Below are positions 27,647 to 35,651 of a stretch of DNA of 64,000 nt, in pieces. The translations under genes were made by a program, and so were the position numbers. Position 1 is the stretch's first letter, and the number at the start of each line of letters is the position of its first letter. The notes beneath the pieces are model-generated. The model was not told the origin of the DNA. It did not search any database and saw nothing but the letters and a program-made list of their open reading frames with translations. Origin of the DNA: Bacteroidaceae bacterium (GTDB taxonomy: Bacteria > Bacteroidota > Bacteroidia > Bacteroidales > Bacteroidaceae); contig JAFRTJ010000030.1 of NCBI GenBank assembly GCA_017427185.1, positions 186,001-250,000 on the forward strand, given 5' to 3'.

Positions 27647-28174
27647 TTATTCCTCACTGGCAGCATGCAGTATCAACGTGGTTGCGCCAATTGTTATAAT
27701 GCTTCCATTTTCAAGACGAATACGATCTTGGTCTTTCAGAATCTCGTTCATAAAGAAAGTTCCTGTATTGCTTGGAGCATCTCGTAGGATGTATTGTAAC
27801 TCGTTCTTTTTGTTCCGTTGAACTCTAATGATGCAATGTTTGGTGTCAATGCTGGGATCTGTAGTCTCAATGGGTTGATTTATGCTTGTTCCTTTTACGT
27901 ATCTTCCAAATACATTGTCACCCATCCGTAAAGGCAATACTTGTTTATAATGGAACACGTTCTCTACTACCACAATACTTCCAAATTTTTCACAGTGTTT
28001 GTCCTCGTCTAGTATTTCTTCCTTACGAGTATGGAGAATTTTACTTGTACCTAGACGGATGCCAAATTGGCGATTACAATTTGGACACCGGAAAACCAAC
28101 TGTTGATCTTCCGTGTATATAGTTTCATCGAAAGTAATGTAATTATCGCACTTAGGACATCGAACTCTTCTCAT
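27647..28174 (-). CDS. Zinc-ribbon plus FHA domain protein
   Basis: The protein has 175 residues. The N-terminus is a zinc ribbon with two CxxC pairs (VRCPKCDNY at 4-12 and FRCPNCNRQ at about 28-36). After a linker comes a forkhead-associated domain (about 85-170) with VFGRYVKGTS and STDTKHCIIRV-like DPSIDTKHCIIRV, matching the conserved GR and SxxH positions. FHA domains bind phosphothreonine peptides, so it probably reads a phosphorylation signal. No kinase is encoded nearby. It lies seven bases upstream of the HAD gene and 30 bases downstream of the SPOR gene, on the same strand, and is likely co-transcribed with both. Confidence 0.88.
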   Translation of the reverse strand: MRRVRCPKCDNYITFDETIYTEDQQLVFRCPNCNRQFGIRLGTSKILHTRKEEILDEDKHCEKFGSIVVVENVFHYKQVLPLRMGDNVFGRYVKGTSINQPIETTDPSIDTKHCIIRVQRNKKNELQYILRDAPSNTGTFFMNEILKDQDRIRLENGSIITIGATTLILHAASEE

Positions 28175-28204
28175 CAGTCTTTTTTCGGTATTGTCGATTG
28201 TTGA

Positions 28205-29257
28205 TTAATCCAATTTCATGAACCAACAGTCCTTGTATTCCTGGTTCTTATGCATTTCCTTAATCTGTTCACGACAACTTTCTTCTGTTTGGAATCCACT
28301 AATGATGACTCTACGAATCTTTCCGTTATTGATGATTTCCGCATTGTAACCAGCATCTTTCAGATGCTTTGTAAACCTTTCGGCATTCTTCTGAGATACG
28401 GCACTCGACATTACAATACAATATTTTCCTTGTGGCTTCGTTTGTTCCTTATGCACAACAGTTTCTTTTTCAACATTCTCTATCGCTGAAGGTTTTTCTG
28501 AAGTCAATTCTGTTGTAGCCTCCTTTTCTTCAACGTAAAGTTTCTCTTCAGTTGCTTTGGGTGATTCTAATGTTTTATTATCTGCTTGTGATGTGGCCTG
28601 ACGTGGCATTAAATTTTGGGGGAAGAATAATTCTCTGTTAGAACTCATCGTCATGCTTGTGTTCTGAACGGGAGTTGAGAACATAAAGAAGAGAATGATG
28701 GATGCCGCAATGGTAGCTACTACGTTGAAGACTTTTCTGTTGAGACGGATGGTTATGTGGTTCTTGTCTTTTTCTATTGCTGCAATTCTTTGTTTGTCCT
28801 CTGTAGAAGTTTCCACATCTTTTAGTAGGACTTCTGGTAGATGAGATGCTTGGAAGGTATCCAAGCCATAAAGTTCTGGAGTAGTTACCCCAGCCTTGCA
28901 TGCAGAGAAAGATATGGGACTGAATTCATTCTCTTTGAAAAGAACTCCGATACTGCCCAAATCGAAGGAACCGTTGAATAACAATTCTTCGTTGATCTGG
29001 TTTACATATTCATCAATCCACTTGAGGGCCTCTTCTGAACTGATCTTGTAGAAATGCATGAGAGATCCCGCCAATAGATTGTCATTGTAACAAATCTTGC
29101 TGTTGAAGTGAACCTGTCGAAAGGGAGGCAAAAAAAGTTCTTCTTCCTCGCTCCATTCACTGTCAGTATGGTGTACAACAAAAGCTCCTAATTGTGGAAC
29201 AATCAGGCAGTCGTTGCTCAGAAGCAAGTATTCTATATGTTTTGATAAATCTTTCAC
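28205..29257 (-). CDS. HU-like (CCDC81-type) and SPOR domain membrane protein
   Basis: The protein has 350 residues. Residues 1-140 match the paired HU/IHF-like CCDC81 prokaryotic domains (IEYLLLSNDCLIVPQLGAFVVHH, then a second unit around FNGSFDLGSIGVL). A single membrane helix (VFNVVATIAASIILFFMFS, about 176-195) is followed by a glutamate/lysine-rich linker. A C-terminal SPOR domain (about 275-350, KYCIVMSSAVSQKNAERFTKHLK) would bind denuded peptidoglycan. The N-terminal part is cytoplasmic and the SPOR part periplasmic. The architecture is known in Bacteroidetes. It may link DNA or a nucleoid-like partner to the division site, which is inference. Confidence 0.88.
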   Translation of the reverse strand: MKDLSKHIEYLLLSNDCLIVPQLGAFVVHHTDSEWSEEEELFLPPFRQVHFNSKICYNDNLLAGSLMHFYKISSEEALKWIDEYVNQINEELLFNGSFDLGSIGVLFKENEFSPISFSACKAGVTTPELYGLDTFQASHLPEVLLKDVETSTEDKQRIAAIEKDKNHITIRLNRKVFNVVATIAASIILFFMFSTPVQNTSMTMSSNRELFFPQNLMPRQATSQADNKTLESPKATEEKLYVEEKEATTELTSEKPSAIENVEKETVVHKEQTKPQGKYCIVMSSAVSQKNAERFTKHLKDAGYNAEIINNGKIRRVIISGFQTEESCREQIKEMHKNQEYKDCWFMKLD

Positions 29258-29262
29258 GACTG

Positions 29263-29270
29263 CAAATATA
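29263..29270 (-). promoter_or_regulatory. -7 element for the SPOR/FHA/HAD operon
   Basis: Minus strand TATATTTG matches TAnnTTTG, only five bases above the ATG at 29257. The transcript would be nearly leaderless. A -33 element is not clear. Confidence 0.5.
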
Positions 29271-29331
29271 GGAATTTTTTGTTTAATGTGAAAAAACTTT
29301 TCCTAATAAGTTTTGAAAATTTTTCTTCAAT

Positions 29332-29363
29332 GTTGCATAATCAACTTCTTTTTCATACTTTTG
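29332..29363 (+). promoter_or_regulatory. Promoter of the DUF4738-like lipoprotein gene
   Basis: GTTG (29332-29335), a 20-base spacer and TACTTTTG (29356-29363). The start codon follows 12 bases later at 29376, which rules out the earlier in-frame ATG at 29313. Confidence 0.68.
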
Positions 29364-29375
29364 TGTCAGTTTTCT

Positions 29376-30179
29376 ATGATGAATAAGAATATTGTTTTAT
29401 TCGCAGTTGCCTTTATTATGGCTTCTTGTGGACATCGGTATCAAAATGAGGTTAATGATATCGAGATACTCCAGCAGGATACTGATGCGCTTCGCAAACT
29501 GCAAGGCATATGGATTGATGGTGATACCGAAGAACCAATCTTTCGTATAAGCAATGATTCTATTTATTATCCCGATAGCACTATTCTTCCTCAGCAGATA
29601 CGTGTTATTAGAGACACACTATATGTAGGACAAAATGCTTATGCTATCGAGAGTTTAAGCGAGAATGTTTTTTCCTTCCATTCTATGAATGGTGAATTGA
29701 TTCGTGTATGCCATACAGAACAAGTTTCAGAAGATAGTTTGGCATTTGTTCATCCTATGAGTGCACCCATCATTTATACTGAGGTTACGAAACGTGATAC
29801 CGTTATCAACTATTCTGGTCGTCGTTATCATTGCTACATAGCAATCAATCCGTCAACGAAAAAGATATACCGCACAAGTTATACAAGTGAAGGAGTTGCT
29901 GTGCAGAATTTCTATTTTGATAATTTAATCCACGTTTCTGTATATTCAGGTAAAAATCGTATATTTGGCAGAAATATTACCAAATCCACTTTCGAGAATC
30001 TAATTCCAGAGCAGTTTTTGTCTCAAGCCACTCTAAGTGATATGAAGTTCAGTAATGTTGACAAGGAGGGCTTTCACTTCGATGCTAATGTTTGCATCCC
30101 CGACGGAGCTGCTTGTTATATGGTGGATATTACCATTAGCTTCGACGGGGATGTGGATTATCATTTGATGGACTTCTGA
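29376..30179 (+). CDS. DUF4738-like lipoprotein
   Basis: The protein has 267 residues from ATG 29376; ATG 29379 is equally possible. The promoter position sets this start. The leader NIVLFAVAFIMASCG ends in a lipobox (MASC), so the mature protein is lipid-anchored. The body is rich in beta strands and short charged loops (KLQGIWIDGDTEEPIFRISNDSIYY) and ends DITISFDGDVDYHLMDF. I match it to DUF4738 by overall pattern, with moderate certainty. The first domain, LQGIWIDGDTEE, resembles lipocalin-like starts. Function unknown. Confidence 0.75.
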   Translation: MMNKNIVLFAVAFIMASCGHRYQNEVNDIEILQQDTDALRKLQGIWIDGDTEEPIFRISNDSIYYPDSTILPQQIRVIRDTLYVGQNAYAIESLSENVFSFHSMNGELIRVCHTEQVSEDSLAFVHPMSAPIIYTEVTKRDTVINYSGRRYHCYIAINPSTKKIYRTSYTSEGVAVQNFYFDNLIHVSVYSGKNRIFGRNITKSTFENLIPEQFLSQATLSDMKFSNVDKEGFHFDANVCIPDGAACYMVDITISFDGDVDYHLMDF

Positions 30180-30212
30180 TATTTGAAATCCTTCAAGAGA
30201 TTCATTTCTCTG

Positions 30213-30869
30213 TTATTCCTTGTCTTTTTTCTCCGTTGCCTCTTCTTCGGCTTTTCCTTCTGCGTCTTTGATTAATTCTTTTACGTCATCCTTAATTTTA
30301 TAACGCTTGTTAAGTCCCTTTACAACGTCGTTGGTGATGTCATATTTGGGATTGGCAATCAGCAAATTGTCACCAGCCTTTATCATTACGTAATCGTACT
30401 TCTTGGTTTTGTTGTAGATCTTCAGAAAAGCTTGGATACTATCACGTGCTTCTTCATTAATACGAGCTTGTTCCATATTGAATTCATTGTTCAAACGGTC
30501 AGCCAGTTCTTGCAGATCCTGTTGTTCACGAGCGATGTTATTCTGTGCGCGTTCCAATTCGTCACGAGTGGTGAAACCATTGTTCTCATATTTTTTCTGG
30601 AGATTGGCAGCATGAGTTTCCAGAGTTTTTTGTTTTTGTGCCAAAGTTTTTTGGATATTGTTTCCCTTTTGTGTCAGGACTTCGCTGTAGTCCTTGTACA
30701 ATTGATATTGGCTCATCAGGGTGTCCAACTCCACGTAGGCAATCTTCAGTCCCACAACTTCACAAGCCTCTTCACCATTGTTCTGTTCATCTGCATCTGC
30801 AGACTTGTTGCAGCCAACCATTGCAAATGTCATAGCCAGAATAGCTGCTCCAAATAGATACTTTTTCAT
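30213..30869 (-). CDS. OmpH/Skp-like lipoprotein
   Basis: The protein has 218 residues with a lipoprotein signal (MKKYLFGAAILAMTFAMVGC, lipobox MVGC). The mature part starts with KIAYVELDTLMSQYQLYKDY, the standard OmpH opening. A long coiled coil (about 65-140, rich in glutamine, asparagine and charged residues) and a conserved ITNDVVKGLNKRY near the end follow. Skp/OmpH chaperones hold unfolded outer-membrane proteins in the periplasm. A lipidated copy suggests it is membrane-tethered. It lies 25 bases after the small membrane protein gene and is probably in one operon with it. Confidence 0.9.
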   Translation of the reverse strand: MKKYLFGAAILAMTFAMVGCNKSADADEQNNGEEACEVVGLKIAYVELDTLMSQYQLYKDYSEVLTQKGNNIQKTLAQKQKTLETHAANLQKKYENNGFTTRDELERAQNNIAREQQDLQELADRLNNEFNMEQARINEEARDSIQAFLKIYNKTKKYDYVMIKAGDNLLIANPKYDITNDVVKGLNKRYKIKDDVKELIKDAEGKAEEEATEKKDKE

Positions 30870-30894
30870 TTTTTTTGTAGTATAAAATAAATTA

Positions 30895-31107
30895 TTAATT
30901 GGCTCTTTCTTTTACTTGATAAGGATTCTCTTGCCGTTCAATCGCATCCATGCTCTGTACACAATGGATTCCACGTTTCCTCATCTCTTTGTTGTTACCG
31001 ATATGTGTACTGCCAAACTTTTCCCCAGGCACTAAAAGCATTTTTATGCATAAAAGTAGCATGGCAAATGCAATAAAACAAACTGTAATCAACGCTAATT
31101 TCAACAT
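30895..31107 (-). CDS. Small membrane protein, conserved hypothetical
   Basis: This 70-residue protein has one N-terminal membrane segment (LALITVCFIAFAMLLLCIKMLL) and a short soluble tail with GSTHIGNNKEMRKRGIHCVQSMDAIERQ. The tail's N(K)EMRKRGI(H)CVQSMD stretch looks conserved from my memory of other Bacteroidetes genomes, where similar short proteins occur beside ompH-like genes. It has its own exact-consensus promoter. No function can be assigned. The lone cysteine in the tail could bind a cofactor or form a disulphide. Confidence 0.78.
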   Translation of the reverse strand: MLKLALITVCFIAFAMLLLCIKMLLVPGEKFGSTHIGNNKEMRKRGIHCVQSMDAIERQENPYQVKERAN

Positions 31108-31114
31108 TATTTAT

Positions 31115-31122
31115 TATATTTG
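31115..31122 (+). promoter_or_regulatory. -7 element for pepD
   Basis: TATATTTG lies 42 bases upstream of the pepD ATG. No TTTG is present at -33. It overlaps the 5' leader of the divergent small-protein gene. Confidence 0.55.
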
Positions 31123-31128
31123 CGTCGG

Positions 31129-31160
31129 CAAAGATATAGAAAATGATGTTATAATCCAAA
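31129..31160 (-). promoter_or_regulatory. Promoter of the small membrane protein/ompH operon
   Basis: Minus strand TATCTTTG (31129-31136) with TTTG (31157-31160) after 20 bases, an exact consensus match. Its -33 element ends four bases before the pepD start codon, so the two divergent units share a single compact control region. Confidence 0.78.
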
Positions 31161-31164
31161 AAAT

Positions 31165-32625
31165 ATGAGTGAAATTGAATTGAAACCTATTTGTGTATTC
31201 GATTGTTTTGCACAAGTAAACCAAGTTCCTCGCCCTTCGAAGAAAGAGGAACGTATGATAGCTTTCTTGATGGACTTCGGTCAGAAGTTGGGTTTAGAAA
31301 CAAAGTGTGATGAGGTTGGTAACGTCCTTATCCGCAAGCCTGCTACTCCTGGAATGGAGAATCGAAAGACTTTGATTCTGCAAAGCCACATGGATATGGT
31401 ATGTGAGAAAAATACAAACGTTGATTTCGATTTTCAGAATGATGCTATTCAGACTTACATCGATGGCGAATGGATGAAAGCTAAAGGAACTACTCTTGGT
31501 GCTGATGATGGTATGGGAGTTGCTATGGAGATGGCTTTGCTTCAGAGCAACGACATTGAGCATGGTCCTATTGAATGTGTCTTCACTCGTGACGAGGAAA
31601 CTGGCTTGACGGGTGCTTTCGGCATGAAGTCTGGATTCATGAATGGAGAGATGCTTATCAATTTGGATAGCGAGGATGAAGGCGAGATTTTTGTCTCGTG
31701 TGCTGGCGGGTGTCGGACTTCTGCTCAGTTCTCTTATGGAATTGAACCATTACCTAAGGACTTTTTTACTTTCTCTCTTACTATTAAGGGATTACAAGGT
31801 GGACACTCTGGTGATGATATAGACAAGAAACGTGCGAATGCCAATAAATTATTGGTACGTTTTCTTTATGCCACTCAGAAGAAATTTGACCTTCGCTTGA
31901 TTGATATTCAAGCAGGTGGTCTTCACAATGCAATCCCTCGCGAGGCATCTTGTGTATGTGCAGTTCCTGCCCAATATAAGGAACAGATTCGAATTGATTG
32001 GAATCTTTTTGCTGCTGATGTTGAAGAAGAATACAGGGTTACTGAGAAGACTCCTGAATTTATCCTTGAGAGTCAGGAGTCAGCTACAGAATCAATCGAC
32101 AAGCAGACAAGCAATCGTTTGATTACAGCTTTACAGGCAGTTGATAATGGAGTTTATGCTATTTGTCAGGACATTGCTTTGGTAGAGACCAGTAGTAATC
32201 TTGCCAGCATTCATTGTAATCCAGAGAAGAAGACCATTGACATCAACAGCAGTCAACGAAGCAGTATCTATAGCGCTCGATTGAATATGGCCAACACCGT
32301 CGCCGCTGCTTTTGAATTGGCAGGAGCCAAAGTTGAAATCGGTGAAGGATATCCTGGCTGGAAGATGAATCCTGATAGTGAGATTCTGCGAATTGCCGTT
32401 GAACAATATCGCAAACTTTTTGCCAAAGAACCTGTCGTTCGTGGTATTCATGCAGGATTGGAGTGTGGACTTTTCAGCGAGAAATATCCTGGTCTTGATA
32501 TGATTTCAATTGGCCCGACTCTACGTGGGGTACATTCTCCTGATGAACGTCTGCTGATTCCGACTGTTCAGATGGTATGGGATCATCTGATTGCCATTCT
32601 GAAAAATATACCAGAGGCAAAGTAA
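31165..32625 (+). CDS. pepD: Cytosol non-specific dipeptidase / aminoacyl-histidine dipeptidase
   Basis: This 486-residue M20-family metallopeptidase hydrolyses dipeptides, including Xaa-His, in the cytoplasm. Metal ligands and catalytic residues are visible: LQSHMDMVCEK (about 70-80), TLGADDGMGVAM (about 112), FTRDEETGLTGAFG (about 143, the catalytic glutamate) and INLDSEDEGE (about 170). Substrate-side GGHSGDDID (about 215) and the C-terminal HAGLECGLF and GPTLRGVHSPDE are also present. Length is normal. Confidence 0.96.
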   Translation: MSEIELKPICVFDCFAQVNQVPRPSKKEERMIAFLMDFGQKLGLETKCDEVGNVLIRKPATPGMENRKTLILQSHMDMVCEKNTNVDFDFQNDAIQTYIDGEWMKAKGTTLGADDGMGVAMEMALLQSNDIEHGPIECVFTRDEETGLTGAFGMKSGFMNGEMLINLDSEDEGEIFVSCAGGCRTSAQFSYGIEPLPKDFFTFSLTIKGLQGGHSGDDIDKKRANANKLLVRFLYATQKKFDLRLIDIQAGGLHNAIPREASCVCAVPAQYKEQIRIDWNLFAADVEEEYRVTEKTPEFILESQESATESIDKQTSNRLITALQAVDNGVYAICQDIALVETSSNLASIHCNPEKKTIDINSSQRSSIYSARLNMANTVAAAFELAGAKVEIGEGYPGWKMNPDSEILRIAVEQYRKLFAKEPVVRGIHAGLECGLFSEKYPGLDMISIGPTLRGVHSPDERLLIPTVQMVWDHLIAILKNIPEAK

Positions 32626-32716
32626 CCTAATTTAGTCATGATGTTTCAATATTGCATTCTTTGTGGTACTGATTGAATCGGATTGAGTGCAATAAATTGA
32701 ATGGTTCTACGTTATA

Positions 32717-34213
32717 ATGTATGATATGAGAACAGAAAAGCCTCTGCCATTATTGATCGTAATGCTTCTCCGTCATATGGGAAGTGTTTTAGGTGTCTGT
32801 ATGTGTATGTTTTTTCTGTTTTCATGTTCTGAATCTGTCTCATATTCTACGAACACTTCTGACAAGATTGCTTTCTCTGAGGACACGGTAAGTTTTGATA
32901 CACTCATCTCCACCATTGGAAGTGCAACGAAGACGATTTCTGTCTACAACCGCAACAAGGATGCTTTGCGTATTACGCATGTTCGATTAGGTCAAGGGCT
33001 TTCCAGTCCCTTTCGTGTCAATGTTGACGGCCAGTATCTATATGGGGGAGCTGGAGAAGATTTCGAAATTCGCAAGAATGACTCCATAGTTGTCCGCATC
33101 GAGGTTACGCCTCCTGAAGTAGGTTCAGATGAGATTTCAACGTTTTCGGACGTCCTCTCATTCTGTTTAGAGAGTGGTATTGTACAGAATGTTGTCCTGA
33201 AGGCAGGGGCTATAGATGCCTATATTGTCCACGGTCTTTTCATCGATTCAGATTCCACCCTCTATGTCGACAAACCATATGTCATCTATGACTCCTTGGT
33301 TGTTCATCCCAATGTAAAGTTGACACTTCTTCCTGGAACTCGTTTACTTTTCCATGATGGCGTTTCATTAGAAGTTTACGGTACAGTGGATGCAGAAGGA
33401 ACATTGGATAAACCTGTAGTTTTCCGTGGCGACCGCTTGGACCACATGTTCGATTACCTTCTTTACGACAACACTCCAAATCGGTGGGAGGGTATCAATC
33501 TGCATCGTGGAAGTAAGGATAATTCTTTCGTAAATTGTGATATACACAGCGGCTCTTATGGGATCATATGCGATAGTACAAATGTAGAGGATAATCTTCT
33601 TTACATAGAGAACACTATTATTCACAATTTGGGAGGCGATGGACTTCGCCTCAACAATTGTACTGCTCAGGTTGTCAACAGCCAGATAAGCAATACTTTG
33701 GGCACCTGCGTCTATATCTTTGGTGGAGCCTATCAGTTCCTTCATTGTACCATTGCCCAGTTCTATCCCTTTGATGCCGATAGGGGTGATGCATTGTATA
33801 TAGCCAATCAGGTGGATGGCAAATATCGTGATCTCTACTACAGTTATTTCATCAACTGTGTGATAACAGGTTATGGCGATGATGTCATCATGGGAAGTAT
33901 AGTCGAGGGACAGGATTATACGTGCGATTATCTTTTCCATCATTGCTATCTCAATACGGTGGTTTCTGAGGATACGACACGTTTCTCGCATATCATTTAT
34001 GATACAGAGGAGCAACCTCTGTGTGGGAGCGACAACTTTCAGACGTTTGATACCCACAATTTCATCTATGATTTTACGCCCGACAGTTTGAGCACTATCC
34101 GCAACTTGGCTGATACCATTTATGTTGGCGAATTCATTTTCGATCGTTTGGGGCGCAGTCGCTTGGCAGATGAAGCGCCAGATGCAGGATGCTATGAATA
34201 CGTTAAGCCATGA
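32717..34213 (+). CDS. Right-handed beta-helix lipoprotein
   Basis: The protein has 498 residues. A long n-region leads to a hydrophobic stretch and lipobox (GSVLGVCMCMFFLFSC); ATGs at 32726 or 32779 would shorten the leader, so the start is uncertain. After an Ig-like N-terminal part (about 45-155, with FDTLISTIGSATKTISVYNRNKDALRI), the body shows parallel beta-helix repeats (VYGTVDAEGTLDKPVVFRGD, NSFVNCDIHSGSYGI, ENTIIHNLGGDGLRLNNC). The GTVDAEGT block is shared with Bacteroidetes surface proteins annotated as right-handed parallel beta-helix. It overlaps rlmH by four bases (ATGA). Ligand or enzymatic activity is unknown. Confidence 0.83.
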   Translation: MYDMRTEKPLPLLIVMLLRHMGSVLGVCMCMFFLFSCSESVSYSTNTSDKIAFSEDTVSFDTLISTIGSATKTISVYNRNKDALRITHVRLGQGLSSPFRVNVDGQYLYGGAGEDFEIRKNDSIVVRIEVTPPEVGSDEISTFSDVLSFCLESGIVQNVVLKAGAIDAYIVHGLFIDSDSTLYVDKPYVIYDSLVVHPNVKLTLLPGTRLLFHDGVSLEVYGTVDAEGTLDKPVVFRGDRLDHMFDYLLYDNTPNRWEGINLHRGSKDNSFVNCDIHSGSYGIICDSTNVEDNLLYIENTIIHNLGGDGLRLNNCTAQVVNSQISNTLGTCVYIFGGAYQFLHCTIAQFYPFDADRGDALYIANQVDGKYRDLYYSYFINCVITGYGDDVIMGSIVEGQDYTCDYLFHHCYLNTVVSEDTTRFSHIIYDTEEQPLCGSDNFQTFDTHNFIYDFTPDSLSTIRNLADTIYVGEFIFDRLGRSRLADEAPDAGCYEYVKP

Positions 34214-34683
34214 AGACGATTCTGATGGTAGTGGGGAAGACTACCGATAAACCTTTCGCTGCTGCCATTCAGGAGTATGTCACTCGGATAAGCCACTATC
34301 TTTCCTTCAATATCGAGACAATTCCTGAGTTGAAAGGAACCAAAAGCTTGAGCGAGAGTGAGCAAAAGGAATGTGAGGCGAAATTGATTCGCAAGGCATT
34401 ACAGCCTGGAGATTACATTGTGTTGCTCGACGAGCATGGAAAGGAGCGCCGCAGCATCGAGTTCGCACAATGGTTGCAGAAGAAGATGTCGGCAGGTCCT
34501 CGACGATTGGTTTTTGTGGTGGGAGGTCCTTATGGATTCGCTCCTTCCATCCATCAGCTGGCTGCCGAGGAAATAAGTCTCAGTCAGATGACGCTCAGTC
34601 ACCAGATGATTCGCCTCCTGTTTACGGAACAGATGTATCGTGCATTGACGATACTCAATGGGGAGCCGTATCATCACGAATGA
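34210..34683 (+). CDS. rlmH: 23S rRNA (pseudouridine1915-N3)-methyltransferase RlmH
   Basis: This 157-residue SPOUT methyltransferase methylates pseudouridine 1915 in helix 69 of 23S rRNA on assembled ribosomes. Diagnostic blocks are GDYIVLLDEHGKERRSIEFAQWL (about 65-87), LVFVVGGPYGFAPSI (about 98-112, the SAM-binding trefoil knot) and the C-terminal LSLSQMTLSHQMIRLLFTEQMYRALTI with HHE end. Length is exactly that of RlmH. Its start overlaps the upstream stop (ATGA), implying translational coupling with the beta-helix lipoprotein gene, a pairing with no obvious functional logic. Confidence 0.97.
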   Translation: MKTILMVVGKTTDKPFAAAIQEYVTRISHYLSFNIETIPELKGTKSLSESEQKECEAKLIRKALQPGDYIVLLDEHGKERRSIEFAQWLQKKMSAGPRRLVFVVGGPYGFAPSIHQLAAEEISLSQMTLSHQMIRLLFTEQMYRALTILNGEPYHHE

Positions 34684-34757
34684 CAGGAGCTTCCTCGTTG
34701 GTCAAAGTGATAGTTCATAACGATTGTTACATTATTATAATAAAAATAGAAAGAGAT

Positions 34758-35633
34758 ATGTTAAGTGTTGAAGAATTGAATGACCGTCTTATTGACCTTG
34801 CATTCGCAGAAGATATTGGTGATGGCGACCATACCACGCTTTGCTGTATTCCTGAAACTGAGATGGGAGAGAGCAAGCTGCTCATCAAGCAGCCTGGCAT
34901 TTTTGCTGGCGAGAAGATAGCCATCGAGGTGTTCCATCGGTTCGATCCTACCATGCAGGTGGAAGTGTATATTCATGATGGAGCAGAGGTGAAGCCAGGG
35001 GACATCGTGATGAGCGTGAAGGGAAAGGTTCAGAGTCTTTTGCAGACAGAGCGTCTGATGCTCAATATCCTGCAGCGTATGAGTGGTATTGCCACGATGA
35101 CACATCGCTATCAGCAGGCTCTCATCGATGCAGGAACCAAGACTCGTGTTCTGGATACCCGCAAGACGACTCCTGGTATGCGTATGCTGGAGAAGGAGGC
35201 CGTGAAGATTGGTGGTGGAATGAACCATCGTATTGGGCTCTTCGACATGATTCTGCTCAAGGACAACCATATCGATTTCTGTGGTGGCGTCCACAACGCC
35301 ATTTCGCGTGCCAAGCAGTATTGCAAGGAGCACCACAAGGATTTGAAGATCGAGTGTGAGGTTCGCAATTGGAAGGAACTCGAGGAAGCGTTGGCTGAGG
35401 GGTGTGATCGCATCATGTTCGACAATTTCACTCCTGAGGACACTAAGAAGGCTGTGGAGCTTGTTGCCGGCCGATGCGAGACGGAATCCAGTGGAGGCAT
35501 TACCTACGAGACCATGATACCTTACGCCAAGGCTGGTGTTGACTTCATTTCATTTGGAGCCCTCACTCATAGCGTGAAAGGTCTCGACATGAGTTTCAAG
35601 GCTGCTGGGAGCGATAAATTGGTCATCAAATAA
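34758..35633 (+). CDS. nadC: Nicotinate-nucleotide pyrophosphorylase (carboxylating)
   Basis: The protein has 291 residues from ATG 34758; the open frame upstream is only the shadow of rlmH. It converts quinolinate and PRPP to nicotinate mononucleotide, the last step of de novo NAD ring synthesis. Signatures are EDIGDGDHTTL (about 17), LNILQRMSGIATMT (about 96), VLDTRKTTPGMRMLEKEAVKIGGGMNHRIGL (about 127-157, with the PRPP-binding lysine and arginine) and ILLKDNHI. The C-terminal IESSGGI-type SSGGITYETMIPYAKAGVDFISFGALTHS (about 245) completes the barrel. nadA and nadB are not in the window. Confidence 0.96.
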   Translation: MLSVEELNDRLIDLAFAEDIGDGDHTTLCCIPETEMGESKLLIKQPGIFAGEKIAIEVFHRFDPTMQVEVYIHDGAEVKPGDIVMSVKGKVQSLLQTERLMLNILQRMSGIATMTHRYQQALIDAGTKTRVLDTRKTTPGMRMLEKEAVKIGGGMNHRIGLFDMILLKDNHIDFCGGVHNAISRAKQYCKEHHKDLKIECEVRNWKELEEALAEGCDRIMFDNFTPEDTKKAVELVAGRCETESSGGITYETMIPYAKAGVDFISFGALTHSVKGLDMSFKAAGSDKLVIK

Positions 35634-35651
35634 AGTCTAAACTATCATTTT

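Noticed and set aside
34470..34757. N-terminal extension of nadC over rlmH
   Set aside because: It is the shadow of rlmH in another frame. NadC homologues begin at the MLSVEELNDRL position.
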